Shown piece by piece: positions 1 through 11,666 of a stretch of 64,000 nt of DNA. Below the pieces are notes generated by a model that saw nothing but the letters and a program-made list of their open reading frames with translations, had not been told where the DNA came from and made no database searches. The position numbers and the translations under genes are program-made. The stretch is from Anaeramoeba flamelloides (Eukaryota > Metamonada > Anaeramoebidae): the NCBI GenBank assembly GCA_027625915.1, contig JANTQA010000008.1, positions 1,299,001-1,363,000 on the forward strand, written 5' to 3'. Position 1 is the first letter of the stretch; each line of letters opens with the position of its first letter.

Positions 1-239
1 ACTTTGCTTAAGTTAAAGGGGTATCCAAAAAAAAAACCTTTTTTTCAAATATTAATTATTTTTTATAGAATTGAACTTTGAAGAACCAATAAGAAATAGA
101 CAGAATAATGCACACTAAAGAGTTGTTGATACCCGTCTAAAAGAAAACTAAGTAAATCATAAGATTTTCTTAAAAATAAAAAAACTCAAATTCTTAGGGT
201 CAATCATTCAGAAAAACAAGAATATCCGTTTTGATCTTC

Positions 240-409
240 TACTGGCATTTAAATAATAAATAGGAAACAATTTTCACTTCATTTTCCTTACTTTTCTTTT
301 AGAAATCAAGTCCCCAAACGAAGTGTGTTGGGATTGTTTGCCCCTATTTGAAAAAGGAAATTGAAAATTAAGTGAAAAATTTTCACATTTATGATTCAAA
401 TATCAGGAT
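240..409. mobile_element. short MITE, CTGGTATTTGAAT family, copy 1
   Basis: Inverted ends resemble TACTGGYATTTRAATAATAAA at the left and its complement at the right (ATTCAAATATCAG). The sub-terminal segment TTTTCACTTCATTTTCC also recurs inverted near the right end. The same structure and length (about 167 bp) recurs at 28681-28847 and 55720-55886. TA at the outer edge suggests a TA target duplication. There is no coding capacity. This is the most diverged of the three copies. Confidence 0.6.
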
Positions 410-559
410 CAAAGATTGAATAAAAATCCAATAGAAATCAATTTGATTTCTCAACAATCATTTCCATAGTTTCAATAACCTTAGAATAACACCTTTTTAC
501 CAAGCGGCTATTGATTTTGCAATAAAAAAAATTTCAACTGAATGACAATGTAAAAAAAC

Positions 560-715
560 AAAAAATGACAAAAATATGAAAATATGCAGAAAGAATGATT
601 TCAATTTTGACAATTTCCCAAATAATTTTTAACTTCTAATATCCATACAAACCCTTTTAACACATGTATTACACTCATTGCAACTGAACCCCTTTGGCTT
701 AAAAATAGTTTACAA
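560..715. repeat. dispersed repeat pair member (partner 38930-39060)
   Basis: The segment around ACACATGTATTACACTCATT, CAACTGAACCCCTTTGGCT and AAAATAGTTTAC matches 38985-39060 in the same order and orientation with scattered differences. No coding frame is conserved between the two copies. Confidence 0.6.
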
Positions 716-879
716 AAACCACCAGATTATCAAGGGGTATAATGATTTTTAAAGAATTATACACATAAACACCCGAAAAATAGTCGATAAACCCAAACAA
801 CTAACAAGGGAAATTCGAAAAAGTTTAAATTATAAAAAAGTTTTTGCTTTTTTTTTTTAAATGTTTACCATTTTTTTCC

Positions 880-1440
880 ATAAACTGATTTAATAAACAA
901 AATATTCATGTTAATTTACTTTTTAAGATAATATCTTGGAATAAATAATAAATTGTTTTATTGATTATATAGAAAAATTATTAGTAATTTGATCATAAAG
1001 ATATTTTTAATCATTTAAAAATTTTCATATATTTTAAAAACTTTCACTTTGAAGACAATTTTCCTTTTATTTTGATATGAAATTGAATTTGTTAAAATAA
1101 TATTTTATTCAAGATAATTTTAGGAATTGTTTATTTTAGTCTAAATTTCAAATTATATTTTATTTTTAAAAAGTTTTAAATTATAATAAGTATTCTTGTG
1201 AAGAATATCAAACAATTTTTTGAAAAATATTTTAAATTTAAAATATTTTCATATTTCTTTTCTTCCATTGATAACCAGAAAATAATTTTTTAAAACCTAT
1301 AAAAAATAAAATCAAAAAATATATAAAAGATCTGAATTTTATTGGAAAAATTAACCCCCCCCCCACCGATAGAAAAAAAAAAGATTAATTTATTTTTATG
1401 CACTTCTAATAGTTTAATTTGTTAAGATTTAAATCGAACT
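880..1440. repeat. dispersed non-coding repeat family, partial copy
   Basis: This is the most diverged member of a family seen better at 4480-5450 and 41590-42310. Shared blocks include the stretch near 1300-1345 (TTAAAACCTATAAAAAATAA, then GATCTGAATTTTATTGG), which parallels 5350-5410 and 42230-42280. It has no coding potential. Confidence 0.45.
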
Positions 1441-2615
1441 ATTATTTCAAAAAAAAAATATACACGAAAAAAATCTTTAAAAGATACACACAAAAGATAA
1501 ATCAAAAAATTATTACAACATTTTTAAATATTAAATGAATTATTTAAAATGTTAAAACGTTACTTTTTTACAGTTAAATTACAAAAAACCATTCAATAAT
1601 TTTTAAGTCCAAATATTTGTTAAAAAAATTTGAATCTTTTTATTTATTTATTTTTTGTTATCATGATAAACCCATGAAGAACTAAAAAAAAAAAAAAACA
1701 TTAATTTCTTGATGAATATTTATTTCATCCTTTCATTCTTTTTTCAAAAAATATATTGGATAAATTAGTAGGATTTATTTCATTTTTTATTGAATCAAAA
1801 TAAAAACAATTCTAAAAACCAGTGTATGCTATTAATCAAATAAAAAAAAATGGAAAAAAAATCTGATTGGTTTGTTATTTTTAAATTATGATTATTAACC
1901 ACATTTAAACTTTCCGTTATTAATAATTTTACATTTTTAGTTTTTATTACAATGAGTAAATCAGAATTTATTAAAAAATTCACATTATCACTAGATCCAT
2001 TTATATTTTTACTTTGAAAATTGCTTGTAATATAAAAAGTCTAAATCTATAATAATAAAAATCGTTTTTATAAACTTGAAAAAACAGTTTAATTAAGAAT
2101 AAATCAAAGTATTTGAAGAAACAAGGGATCTGCCGTCATGTGATAAAAACTATTTTTTTTTGAAATTTTAATTAAAATAATTAACAAATTATTTTTTTTT
2201 TTTTTTATTAAATTTTAAACAAATGTGATCTAAATATGTCCATTTTACGGATTTTGATTTTAATAAAAAAAAAAAAAATTAAATAAAAAATACAAGATAT
2301 TATTTATTGAAAATTGTTTTTTTAGGTTAATTTAGAAATTGTAATTTTTTTTCCAATAAAAAATACAGTTATTTCAAATAGCAATTGTAAAATATTTTCA
2401 TTTGACCCACTTGTGTTCTAGGAATAGAATAACCAGTATTTGATTAGAATTGTTGATCTCTTTGTAGTAGAATTAGTTGTTGTTATTATTATCAATATTA
2501 TATTTTTGGCCAAGCAACAGTTCTAATTGGAAGGAATATTGAAGAGTTGAAAAAAAGATGATTCATGAAACTAAACTGGATCCCTTGTAAATTTCAAAGG
2601 CCAGATAAAGAACAT

Positions 2616-4064
2616 TTACCAATCAAGTTTGATTAACTCACGAATTAAATTAAGAGCATTGGCCAAAGAGGGAAGGTGTACAAACTCCCTTTTGCTATGG
2701 ATATTATAATTGCCAACTGTGAATTCGATCACACCATCACAGCTTTTTGAATATTCGTATCCATCTGAATAACCCAAACTATAATTTTTGATAAATTTCT
2801 TCTTTTTTGCCAGTCCCCAAACCTTCTTATATACCTGGAAGTCTCGGCAATATTTAAATTCAACCCCGATGCTTCTTACGGAATCTAAAACAAAGCAAGT
2901 AGGTTGCTTTTTTAAAAGCTGTGAGTTGTTTTCAACAAAATAATTGGCGCCCTTTAGGCCAATTTCCTCTTGAACAGTTAAGATCCAGTTGAACTCAAGC
3001 TCATCTAATAATAGCAAATGAAGAATTATATACACCCCTGATTTGTCGTCGCCTCCAAGAACCATGCCTGGGTTTAATAAAACATGATGATCAGTATCAA
3101 TTTGGAGATTCATAAATTCAAAATCTTGAATCCTTTGTACAGTGTCTATGTGTGCCGTTAGTGTGGCTTTCTTGGGGTATTTGAAGGAATACAAATTGCC
3201 AAACTCATCTTTTTGAAATTCAATTTTTTTATTGTTTAATTTGTGTTCGATGTATTGTGAAATGATTTGTTCAATTTTGGACTCTGTGGGCACTTGGAAC
3301 AACTCGTAAATTAGGGGGACATTTAAAACTTGGTTGTAATTAAGATCAAAGTCTGGTAGATCTAAATTTCGAAAATCATAATTGTCACGATGAAAACCTT
3401 CAATGTGCGTCCCAAAATAGTGGTTGAGAGTATTGTTGACTGTTTGAAATAACTTTTGGAATTGTTCTTCGTCCCTTGTGCCATCCCCAAGATCATAAAC
3501 AATTTGCTCCTTTGCCAGCCTTGAATTCATTTGAAACAAATTTGCTTGCTCTAATTTGTATTTGTTGATGGAACCAAAGTCTGATTCATTTTTCTTTTGA
3601 TAGAGGACGTGGGTTTGATTATAGAAACCTTTTTTGTCCTTATTCCAATACCCTAATTCTCCGTTTTCAAACAGGTTGCTTGTCAGGGAGATAAAAGTGA
3701 TATTTGTTAAACAATAGTAATTCTGGTAAATGGAATGCAGAAAATCAGAGCCCTTTTTGTTCGGGTATTCTTTCCAAACCACAATACTAAAATGGTTTGG
3801 AAGACTCCTTTTTTTAAAGAGTGTCTTGCGGAGTAATAGCAAAAAGGAGAAAGAGCGTAAGGTTATTTGGTTGACAGAAACAAAAATTCCTGTCCCTTGG
3901 CATTTCGTTTCGCCATTAGAAATCATCAACAAATCCTTTGTATGGAAAACGTCAAACAAGCTTTTCGATCTTTCTTCGAAGAAGAGAGCTTGAAAACTCG
4001 TGAGAAGATCCTGACTATTTTCTAATTTTGTTAAATAGCCGTCAAATCGTTTTAGACTTTTCAT
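2616..4064 (-). CDS. M20/M42-type zinc metallopeptidase (peptidase T-like)
   Basis: A single-exon reading frame of 482 residues. The C-terminal half carries the di-zinc co-catalytic exopeptidase signature in the family order: TAHIDTVQ near residue 303 (His-x-Asp), GGDDKSGV near 337 (bridging Asp), VQEEIGLKG near 364 (catalytic Glu pair), VLDSV near 394 (Asp) and NIHSKREF near 455 (His). These would bind two metal ions and support aminopeptidase or dipeptidase activity, probably cytosolic, as there is no signal peptide. The first 200 or so residues do not resemble a family domain I know and may be a lineage-specific extension. Metal-ligand spacing resembles peptidase T or M42 aminopeptidases more than carboxypeptidase G, but the substrate cannot be told. 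The gene stands alone, with long repeat-filled flanks on both sides. The stop is TAA. Confidence 0.85.
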   Translation of the reverse strand: MKSLKRFDGYLTKLENSQDLLTSFQALFFEERSKSLFDVFHTKDLLMISNGETKCQGTGIFVSVNQITLRSFSFLLLLRKTLFKKRSLPNHFSIVVWKEYPNKKGSDFLHSIYQNYYCLTNITFISLTSNLFENGELGYWNKDKKGFYNQTHVLYQKKNESDFGSINKYKLEQANLFQMNSRLAKEQIVYDLGDGTRDEEQFQKLFQTVNNTLNHYFGTHIEGFHRDNYDFRNLDLPDFDLNYNQVLNVPLIYELFQVPTESKIEQIISQYIEHKLNNKKIEFQKDEFGNLYSFKYPKKATLTAHIDTVQRIQDFEFMNLQIDTDHHVLLNPGMVLGGDDKSGVYIILHLLLLDELEFNWILTVQEEIGLKGANYFVENNSQLLKKQPTCFVLDSVRSIGVEFKYCRDFQVYKKVWGLAKKKKFIKNYSLGYSDGYEYSKSCDGVIEFTVGNYNIHSKREFVHLPSLANALNLIRELIKLDW

Positions 4065-4479
4065 AATTGTTTTGTTCGTATCGGTTATTAGTTTTTTAAA
4101 GTTAAAAAAAAATGGCTTCTGTTCAATATTTTTTTCTTTCTTGACCTTACAGATTCAACCCATTTTTCTTTTGAGTTGCAATTAGATTTGATCTTTTGTA
4201 AAGATCACTTTTAATACATATATTTTTTTCTCATTTCCTCAAAGAATTTGTTATTGTTTTTAGTTAACTGAATTGTTTTTTGAAATCTAAAAATTAAGTC
4301 GGAATCATAGTACCACAAACTGAGTTTAAAAAAAAGTAAAGTTAAACAAAGTTTAATACCAAATAACTTGTTCGGATTAAAAATTGATTTTGAGATTTGA
4401 AACTTTTTTGGATGTGACGTACGAGACAAAAAATTTTAAATTAATGGATCAGTACCCCCGAACAACCGACGAAAATGTT

Positions 4480-5450
4480 CAAATATTTTATTGGTGATAT
4501 TCTTTACCTACAAATTTGGTATACTGATACATTCAAATAAATATCTGAAAATTTTCACTTCATTTTCCATTTTACAAATTTTTTTACACAAGCTTTGAAG
4601 AAAGCATTTTAGTGGTTTAAATGTACAACAACTTGACAAAATTGGACCAATTTTCAAAAGGTTTTTTTCTCTAGGGTTGTTTTAAAGGTTGAGTGAATAG
4701 ATTTACAAAATGGGAAATTTAACTAAAAATTTTATTTAATATATTTGAATTTATCAGTATGACAAGTGTCAAAAAATTCTGATCGACTAATAAACTCAAG
4801 AAAAAAATATTTTTTTAGGATAATCATTTGTTTTTTCCATTTTTTCTGAAAATAAATATTTATTTTCATTTTATTTTTAGATTATTAAAAAGTTCTAACC
4901 TTTTTTCTTACCATTTCCATCATTACTATACAACGCCAAGTCTTTATTGCCTGAAATAGTAAGTGAGTTTTTTTCTTTTGATAGACAATTCTTTTGGTTA
5001 AACAAAAATTTGATGTATTCAACAAATTAAAAGATATTGATATTACTTTCAAAAGGAGAGTTGTTACTATTAAAATTTTAAAGTCATTTGTAAATTTTGC
5101 ATAAAAAAAATGTGTTTTTGTTCTAAGATAAAATTTGATTTTTCAAAATAAAAATCTATTGAAGATATTTGGGAATTGGTTAATTTTATCCTCAAAATTC
5201 AAAATCATATTTTCTATTCTAAAAATGATTTAAATTGTGATATTAAGGTTCTTGCGAATAAGCCTAAACAATTTGTTAAAAAATATTAATTCGAAATGAA
5301 AAAATATTTTTGTATTTTTTTTTTATTTTTAAAAATCAGTAAATTACAACTTTTTTTAAAACTATAAAAAATAAATTTTATTTGATAATAGATTTCGAAT
5401 TTGATTGATAAACTTTTGTTAACTTCCGATTAAATTTTCATTTATTTAAT
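4480..5450. repeat. dispersed non-coding repeat, about 0.9 kb
   Basis: Aligns by eye with 41590-42310 over most of its length. Shared landmarks in order are TATTGGTGATATT, AAAAAATTCTGATC, CATTACTA(C)ACAA, CAAGTCTTTAT, AAAATTTGATTTTTCAAAAT and AAGATATTTGGGAATT. A weaker third copy lies at 880-1440. No open frame is shared, so it is probably a decayed or non-autonomous mobile sequence. Confidence 0.65.
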
Positions 5451-6595
5451 CACCTTACTTCAATTATTTTAATTGGTTGATATTTTAATTGAAATAATAA
5501 TATTAACCCGAGTGTAAATATGAATGATATAAAATTAAAGTGTTTTTAGAAAATATTGAGGTAAAGAATGATTTCCTTGCAATTACCCACATTCTGGTTA
5601 GAGTAAATATAATATGAGGTGATTTTAATAGACTAATAATAATATTAAAATCGTCTCGTGAATACCAACCTTTCAATTTTTTTTTAAAACTCATTTTTCG
5701 AACAAAGTATTAATATTTTCCAAAAGATTTTATATTGAAAATACCTATGAGCTCAAAAATATAAACAGAAGGTTTCATTTACTATGTTGAAAATCTGAAT
5801 AAAGGCACAGGAGTCTTTATTTGTCTTGAAAATTGTGAAAATGTTTTTTTTATTTTACAACATATATATTTACACTTGGGAAATAAAAAATTATAAAATA
5901 AAATTTTTTTATTCAAAATCAAATAATTTCCAATATAAAATAAAAATATTTTTTTCCCATTATCAAGAATTAACATAATTTTTAAACAAAATAATAAGTT
6001 ATTTTTTTTCTTTTTAGATGGGAAACATGTGAATTTTGGATTTTAAAAAATAGAGTCAAATTTATAAATTATTTCAATAATATTAACTCTTCCTTATCAT
6101 AAACGAAAATACCAATTGCAAAAAAAAATTTTCAGGATCATATCAAGATTTCACATTATTTTTAAAAAATACTAATATATTAATGTTCAAAAGTATTGAA
6201 AAAAATATATAATATTTGAAAAATTTTAATCTTAAATTAATCTTTTTAGATATAATCAAACACCTGAAAAAATCCTATGACTTTTACAAAGCTTTTAGCC
6301 TTTTAAATAATTTTTTAAAAATTTCAATCAATTCATAAATCTTTCAAAAAAATTACAAGCATTCATTACACTTCGCAATACATAAGGATTAAAACTATAA
6401 AAAAGCAACTTTTAAAAAGTCTTGATAGTTTTTTAAACAAAAATTAACCATATAATTTCTCTCTTTTCTGATTTTATATTTATTTCACAGTTTTACCCTT
6501 TAAAATAGAAAGTAGTCAAACAATTTTTTTATGATAAAGTACGATTAATCACGATTTTGAATAATTGTTATGAATATATTACTAAAAATAAACTA

Positions 6596-7130
6596 TTTTT
6601 CAAAATTTTGACTCACTTTATAATGTTAATGGGAGTCTTTTTGGGGTTTATTACAGTATTCTTAACAAAAAATATTTTCAAATTTTTAGATCAGAACCAT
6701 TTTTTTTAATTTTGCCAATTTTAATTTTTCTTTTGTTTTTCTTTTTTTTTTTTTTTTACAAAAGATCATGTGGAAAAAAAAAAGAGATCTTCTCAAAGAC
6801 CAATAATCACTAAGAAAATTTCGGCTATGTAATGTCTTTAAAAATGGATTTAAATATTCATCAAAAATCTTGTTGCTCAACTTTTTTTCAGTAAAAGTTC
6901 AGTAATAAAAAATCCGTAAAGCTCATTTCAAAAATTGTGACTCAGTTTTTTTTTATTTTTTGGTTTTATTTTTTTTTAATATTTAATATATCAGGCTTTT
7001 ATAGATTTAGAATGACTTAAAAGTTAATTACAAATCATATTTAGTTATTAATTGTTCTTGAATACTAATGGATAATTTTTTTTTTTTTCAATTTATTATT
7101 TCAGGTGAGTCACAATTTTTGAAAAAGAGC
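6596..7130. mobile_element. composite inverted-repeat element, copy 1
   Basis: The motif TTTCAAAAATTGTGACTCA occurs near 6597 and 6926 and inverted near 7105-7124. The inner 210-bp unit (6921-7130) starts GCTC and ends GAGC. The whole block is repeated with divergence at 18203-18824, including GGGGTTTATTACAGTATTCT-like and AAGTTCAGTAATAAAAAATC landmarks. It has no coding capacity and is MITE-like. The two forward motifs suggest a tandem or nested insertion that was then mobilised as one block. Confidence 0.65.
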
Positions 7131-7880
7131 TTAATAATTTTACAAATTAGTATCGAAAAAACCACTCAAGAACTAATTTCAAAATACAACTATTAAAATT
7201 CAAAAAATGACTCAATCACTAAATAGTAAAAAATACTATGGGAATTTTATTTGAAAATTCACAAACAACTACAAAACACAACTACAATACAATATAAAAA
7301 CATATCATACATTTTCATTTTTTTAAAAAACCCAATATTGAAATAAAAAAAGAAAAATAATGTTAATTCATATGAGCGTTAAAGCAGAGATAAAAAAAAC
7401 TTTAAAAATAAATATATATTTAAGACATTGGAAAAGAATTAAAAAGATAATAGATTATATGAAGTTTATTACTTAATTAAGATATTACTTGATATTTATA
7501 AGTTTCTCAATTATTATTTAGAAAAATAAATTGATTTTTACCTTTTAAAATAGCAATGAATACTAATATTATTATGAGAAACAAGAAATAACACCCGGAT
7601 CTATATTTAAATAAATTTCCAATTTCGGAATTTTAAGATATAATAATAGATTTCATAATTACTCATGTAAAAAATACAATTAATTATATTTATGACAGAT
7701 AAAGAAGAAAAAAAAAATAAAGAGTTTTAATAAAAAAATGGCAAATAAAAAGAATTTCTAATAAGCAACCACCAAAAAAGAATAGAAATATACTTACACA
7801 TAAACAATAATATCTATATTTAAACCCCACCTAAAATCTAACATCCAATGTTTTTTTTTTTTTTGTTAATTGAATAATAT

Positions 7881-8063
7881 CCAGCTCCACTTTTAAGGTC
7901 GAAACTTTGAACAAAAAATAAGACATAAAAAAATCTGAATTAAGTCACCAAATTCCGATTCAGCGAAATAATTGGTGTAAAAAATATTCAAAAAATGTGC
8001 CTTAATTCAAGGTTTTTTTACATCTTAATTCTTGTTCAAAGTATATATCTTAAATTGGATCTG
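7881..8063. mobile_element. MITE, CCACTTTTAAG family, diverged copy
   Basis: Begins with CTCCACTTTTAAGGTC, then AAGACATAAAAAAATCTGAA. It ends with inverted counterparts (CATCTTAATTCTTGTTC, ATCTTAAATTGGA). Layout and inner segments match the two cleaner copies at 23699-23895 and 24025-24218. Confidence 0.6.
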
Positions 8064-9267
8064 ACAGTTGTTTTTCATACAATCTTGAATATTTATTTCT
8101 AAGGTTGTTATTTAAGTTATGAGGTTTATTATTTCTTTTTAGTTTAGTTTTTTAAATCCTTTCTTCTTTTTTACATTTGTACTTTCATTTTTATTTTCAA
8201 GTTACAGTTATAAATCAGTTCTAATATGTTCATATTATAAAACCAGAACAGGTTTTTTTTTCAAACTGTTATTGCTCATATTTATTTATTATCTTCCCGG
8301 AATAAAGAAAAAAAAAAAATTGAATTATTTGAAAACTAATAAAAAAATAAACCAACATTTAAAAAAATTAAATAATTGACAAAATAATATGTAAAGTACT
8401 TGTATTATTTATTTACATTTTATAGATATATATTTTGATCTTTGAAAATGGAAACCTTCTTCAACTTCAAATCCCTTTCTCAATTTATATTTTATTTTTT
8501 CTATACTGGAGAACCCAGAATTTACTATTTTGAGAGTAATAACCCGGCCCATAACAAACCAAAATGTTTTAAAAGGTGTAAATCGTTGATCAAAGCAATT
8601 ATATATTTAAAAAGTGGATTCCTTTTCTTTAATTAGATACCACCAACCAATTGTATGCGATTTTTTTTATTGAACAAACTCAACACTAACCTTCTATCAA
8701 CAATTTTTAAAAAAAAATTTCCGATCAAGCGACAAAGATTATGAAACTGGAAAAAAGGAAATTAAAACAAAAAGAAAATACAAAAATATAAAATAAGATT
8801 TTGTAAAATCCAAATTATTTCCAAATAGAATGTAAAGTGCGGTATTGTTTTTTTTTTAAACTGTTTTAAACTGTGTCCGAATTTTTGGAATTTAGTTTAT
8901 ATTAAAATAAAACTATTTTTATTTTATTTAAAAGTTGAAATAGATTTTGTAGACATATTTTTTTTCAATTTATTTTCACCAAAATGAAATATATTTTTAA
9001 ATGTGCAATTTTCGTTGTGTATCCATTATCAAAATCTTGGAAAACGACACTATACTTGAAAATATAAATATTTGCAATTTTTAAAAAACGATCAAGTAAC
9101 AAAATAAAAATAGACAAGTAAAAAAAAAATTGTTTTAGCGAGAAGTTTCCTTTATTACTCTATCAAAGAACAAATAAAATTTCTTCTTCTTAAAAGAAAG
9201 AAGTTATCAATTATTATTGTTTTTTCTTTAGATCTATAATTTGATTACCAAATAAAAAATATTAAAT

Positions 9268-10660
9268 TTAATTTTCAGAATCTTCTTCAGAATCGGTATA
9301 TTCGCTGCTACCTTCTTCATAAGATTCTTCGTCTTCTTCTTCTTCTTCTTCTTCTTCTTTATTTTTTCTTTCTTCTTCAAGTTTTTCCATTCTTTGGAAA
9401 GCAGCAATGATTTTTTGTCTGACTCTTTCTTTTCTTTCTTCAAGGGTAAGTCTTTTTACTCTGAAATCTGGTTGCTTTTCGTAGACTTTTTTTGTTTTTT
9501 TTTCGAAAACTGGATTTTCTCTAATTAATTTATGTGCCTTGAGATACATGTCTTTAACTTGATCAGGTTCAATGTTGTTTTCAATATATTTGCTGAATTG
9601 TTTTTGATATTTGGTGTTATCTTTTTTTTGTAAAAATTTCATATAACCAGCAATTTTTTCCCCTAAGATGTATTGTCTATGTACCTTTGGATTGTATTTT
9701 CCATTTTTGGTTCCTTGGAATCTTTTTGTGTTATGTGGGATGTATAATCCACCATCACAAGCACCCTACGGTAAAATTATTTTTTTAAAAATTAATTTTT
9801 TGAAAGTTATTTGAATATTTGTGTTGAACAAATTTAGACAAATAAAAGGAAAAAGATAATAGATGAAATTTGAAAGGAAGAATTAATAAAAAAGAATGAA
9901 TAAAGAATAAGAAAAATAAAATAAAGAAAAGAAAATCAAACCTTTAAAGCAGCAAAAATTTTAGCACCAGTTGTGGATCGAGCAAGACCGATATCGAGAA
10001 GACATTTGAATGGTCTTCTGTCTTCATTTTCCTCAACAAGGAAATGTTTTCCATCGACTTCTGAGGTACCTTCATACATTTTGTCCATGCCAAGTTTTTT
10101 TAAAACCCTTCTTGCACATAAAAGACCTGTACAATAAGCAGCTGGGTAATTTGTGAAACCTACTTTGACACCATATTTTGGTAATTCGTGAGAGTAAGCA
10201 GCGGCTAACACATGATCGCCTTCAATTTTTGAGTAAATGACTTGAGTAACAATGTCGTGGTTTGTAATACGGACAACAAATCTATGGAGTTTAAGTGAGT
10301 GAAAAAATGGAAGGAAAATAAGTTGAAGTAAAAACAAAAGAATGAGTAACAAATTAATCAAAATGAAAAAAAAAAAATAAAAAATAAAAAAGAAATAAAA
10401 AAAAAAAATAGACAAAGCAAACTTTTAAAAAAAATTTGTAATAATAAAAAAAGCAAAAACAAAAAAAATAATAAAAAAAAGAATTACCTATATTTAAGAG
10501 CACCATATTTTGAAGTGTCTTGAGTAACAAGTCTTCTTCTAGCGTAGTAGTCTGTTTTACATTCACGTCTTCTACGGAATTTTGTTTGGTATCTCATGAA
10601 ATAACTTTTTTTTTTTTGGAGTTTTGGGAATGCGCCCTTCTTCTTTCTCTTTTTACCCAT
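9268..10660 (-). CDS. RPL5: 60S ribosomal protein L5 (uL18)
   Basis: Three exons: 10660-10488, 10281-9942 and 9765-9268, giving 336 residues. The protein binds 5S rRNA in the large ribosomal subunit. Family landmarks run in order: [106 protein letters not shown] and [15 protein letters not shown]. Introns of 206 nt (phase 2) and 176 nt (phase 0) have GT...AG ends and restore the conserved protein exactly. The start at 10660 gives a basic MGKKRKKK leader instead of the usual MGFVK. The C-terminus ends in a long Glu/Ser/Asp tail (about 35 acidic-rich residues) absent from animal and fungal L5, making the protein about 40 residues longer than the human form. Confidence 0.96.
9766..9941 (-). other. 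RPL5 intron 2, 176 nt
   Basis: Starts GTTTGATTTTC and ends CCGTAG on the minus strand, phase 0. Splicing joins AALK to [11 protein letters not shown], the conserved L5 sequence. The intron is purine/pyrimidine-biased with no other feature. Confidence 0.93.
10282..10487 (-). other. RPL5 intron 1, 206 nt
   Basis: Starts GTAATTCTTTTTT and ends CCATAG on the minus strand, phase 2. Splicing joins GALKY-R to FVVRITNHD. The interior is almost entirely poly-T/A tracts. Confidence 0.93.
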
Positions 10661-11373
10661 TTTGAAAATAACTTACTTTTTGTTTAAATAATTGGTGGTT
10701 ATGTAAAAAAAGAAATTTGTTTAAGAATTAACAAGAACAAAAGAAAAAAAGAAAAATTGAAAAAAAGAAAAAAAAGAAAAAAAGAGAAAAAGAAAAAAGA
10801 GAAAAGAAAGTTTAAATGTTTACATTCAATAATAAAAGATTATTAAAAAAAAATGATTTAAAGTTTCACTTTAACAAAACAAATAATCACATAATTTTGA
10901 CCTTAGTTGAATCTTTTAAAGCTTTTATACAATCCCCAACCTTTCTCGCTCTTTCCAACATTTTTAAAGTTGAAGAGCATGTACAAATGAAAGGTTTTTG
11001 ATATTGAAATAGAATAACTCTTTTAGAGAAGTCAAGACTTATTAAACCTGTCGTGTAAAGAAATCTCCAAGTTCCCTATTTCTTGACTGATTATGTCTTT
11101 AAAGGAGACAAGAAATCTACAATAAACACTAGTAAATTAAGTCTAGGTCATTGAAGGACTATTCGAATTTTATGCTCAGTGGGTGTTGAAATAAAATACT
11201 ATAAACAGAAAAAAAGCTTTAAAAGATAATGAATAAAGGAAAAGTCAAAATATTGTAATATTTTTGGATTTTTGGGATTTTTCTGATTTGGCTTGAAAAT
11301 CATTTATTGACCCAAAACTTTTTGAATTTCACGAACAAAATAAGGCAAAACTAAAAAGCCTTTTTTTTTGATA

Positions 11374-11470
11374 TTAGGAAAATGCCACTCCACTTTCTTT
11401 TCAAGTATATTTATACCCTCTCGCTACACTCTAACATACTTGAAAAGAAAGTGGAGTGACATTTTCCTAA
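11374..11470. repeat. near-perfect 35-bp-arm hairpin
   Basis: Left arm 11374-11408 (begins TTAGGAAAATGCCACTCC) and right arm 11436-11470 are complementary apart from one or two positions, around a 27-nt loop. The arms include the unusual CCACTCCACTTTC block. It could be a solo MITE or a structured transcript; no second copy was noticed. Confidence 0.75.
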
Positions 11471-11666
11471 TGAAATTTTTTTCTTCAAAATTTGTGATAA
11501 TAATTTGGATTTGATGAAGGAAAATTGTAATTTACCCAACTCAAAATTTTGTAAAAAAAACTTATATTTTTCAAGTTAGCAAGATCCCTTAGATCATGTT
11601 TCTTTTAAATCTATAAATATACTACTAGGTGGAGAAATAGTATTCACTAACGATAAAATTCGAATA

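Larger units (their letters stand above)
1..2615. other. gene-free flank with dispersed repeats
   Basis: No convincing coding region is present. The stretch is homopolymer-rich and holds a short MITE copy (240-409), a segment related to 38930-39060 (near 560-715) and a diverged dispersed repeat (near 880-1440). A run of ten C at 1355-1364 is unusual for this base composition. Confidence 0.6.
4065..9267. other. gene-free intergenic stretch with repeats
   Basis: Lies between the 5' end of the peptidase gene and the 3' end of RPL5. It holds a long dispersed repeat (4480-5450), a composite inverted-repeat element (6596-7130) and a CCACTTTTAAG-type MITE (7881-8063). Short open frames here, for example 8442-8636, have no recognisable similarity and base use like the surrounding DNA. 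An undetected small multi-exon gene cannot be excluded. Confidence 0.55.
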
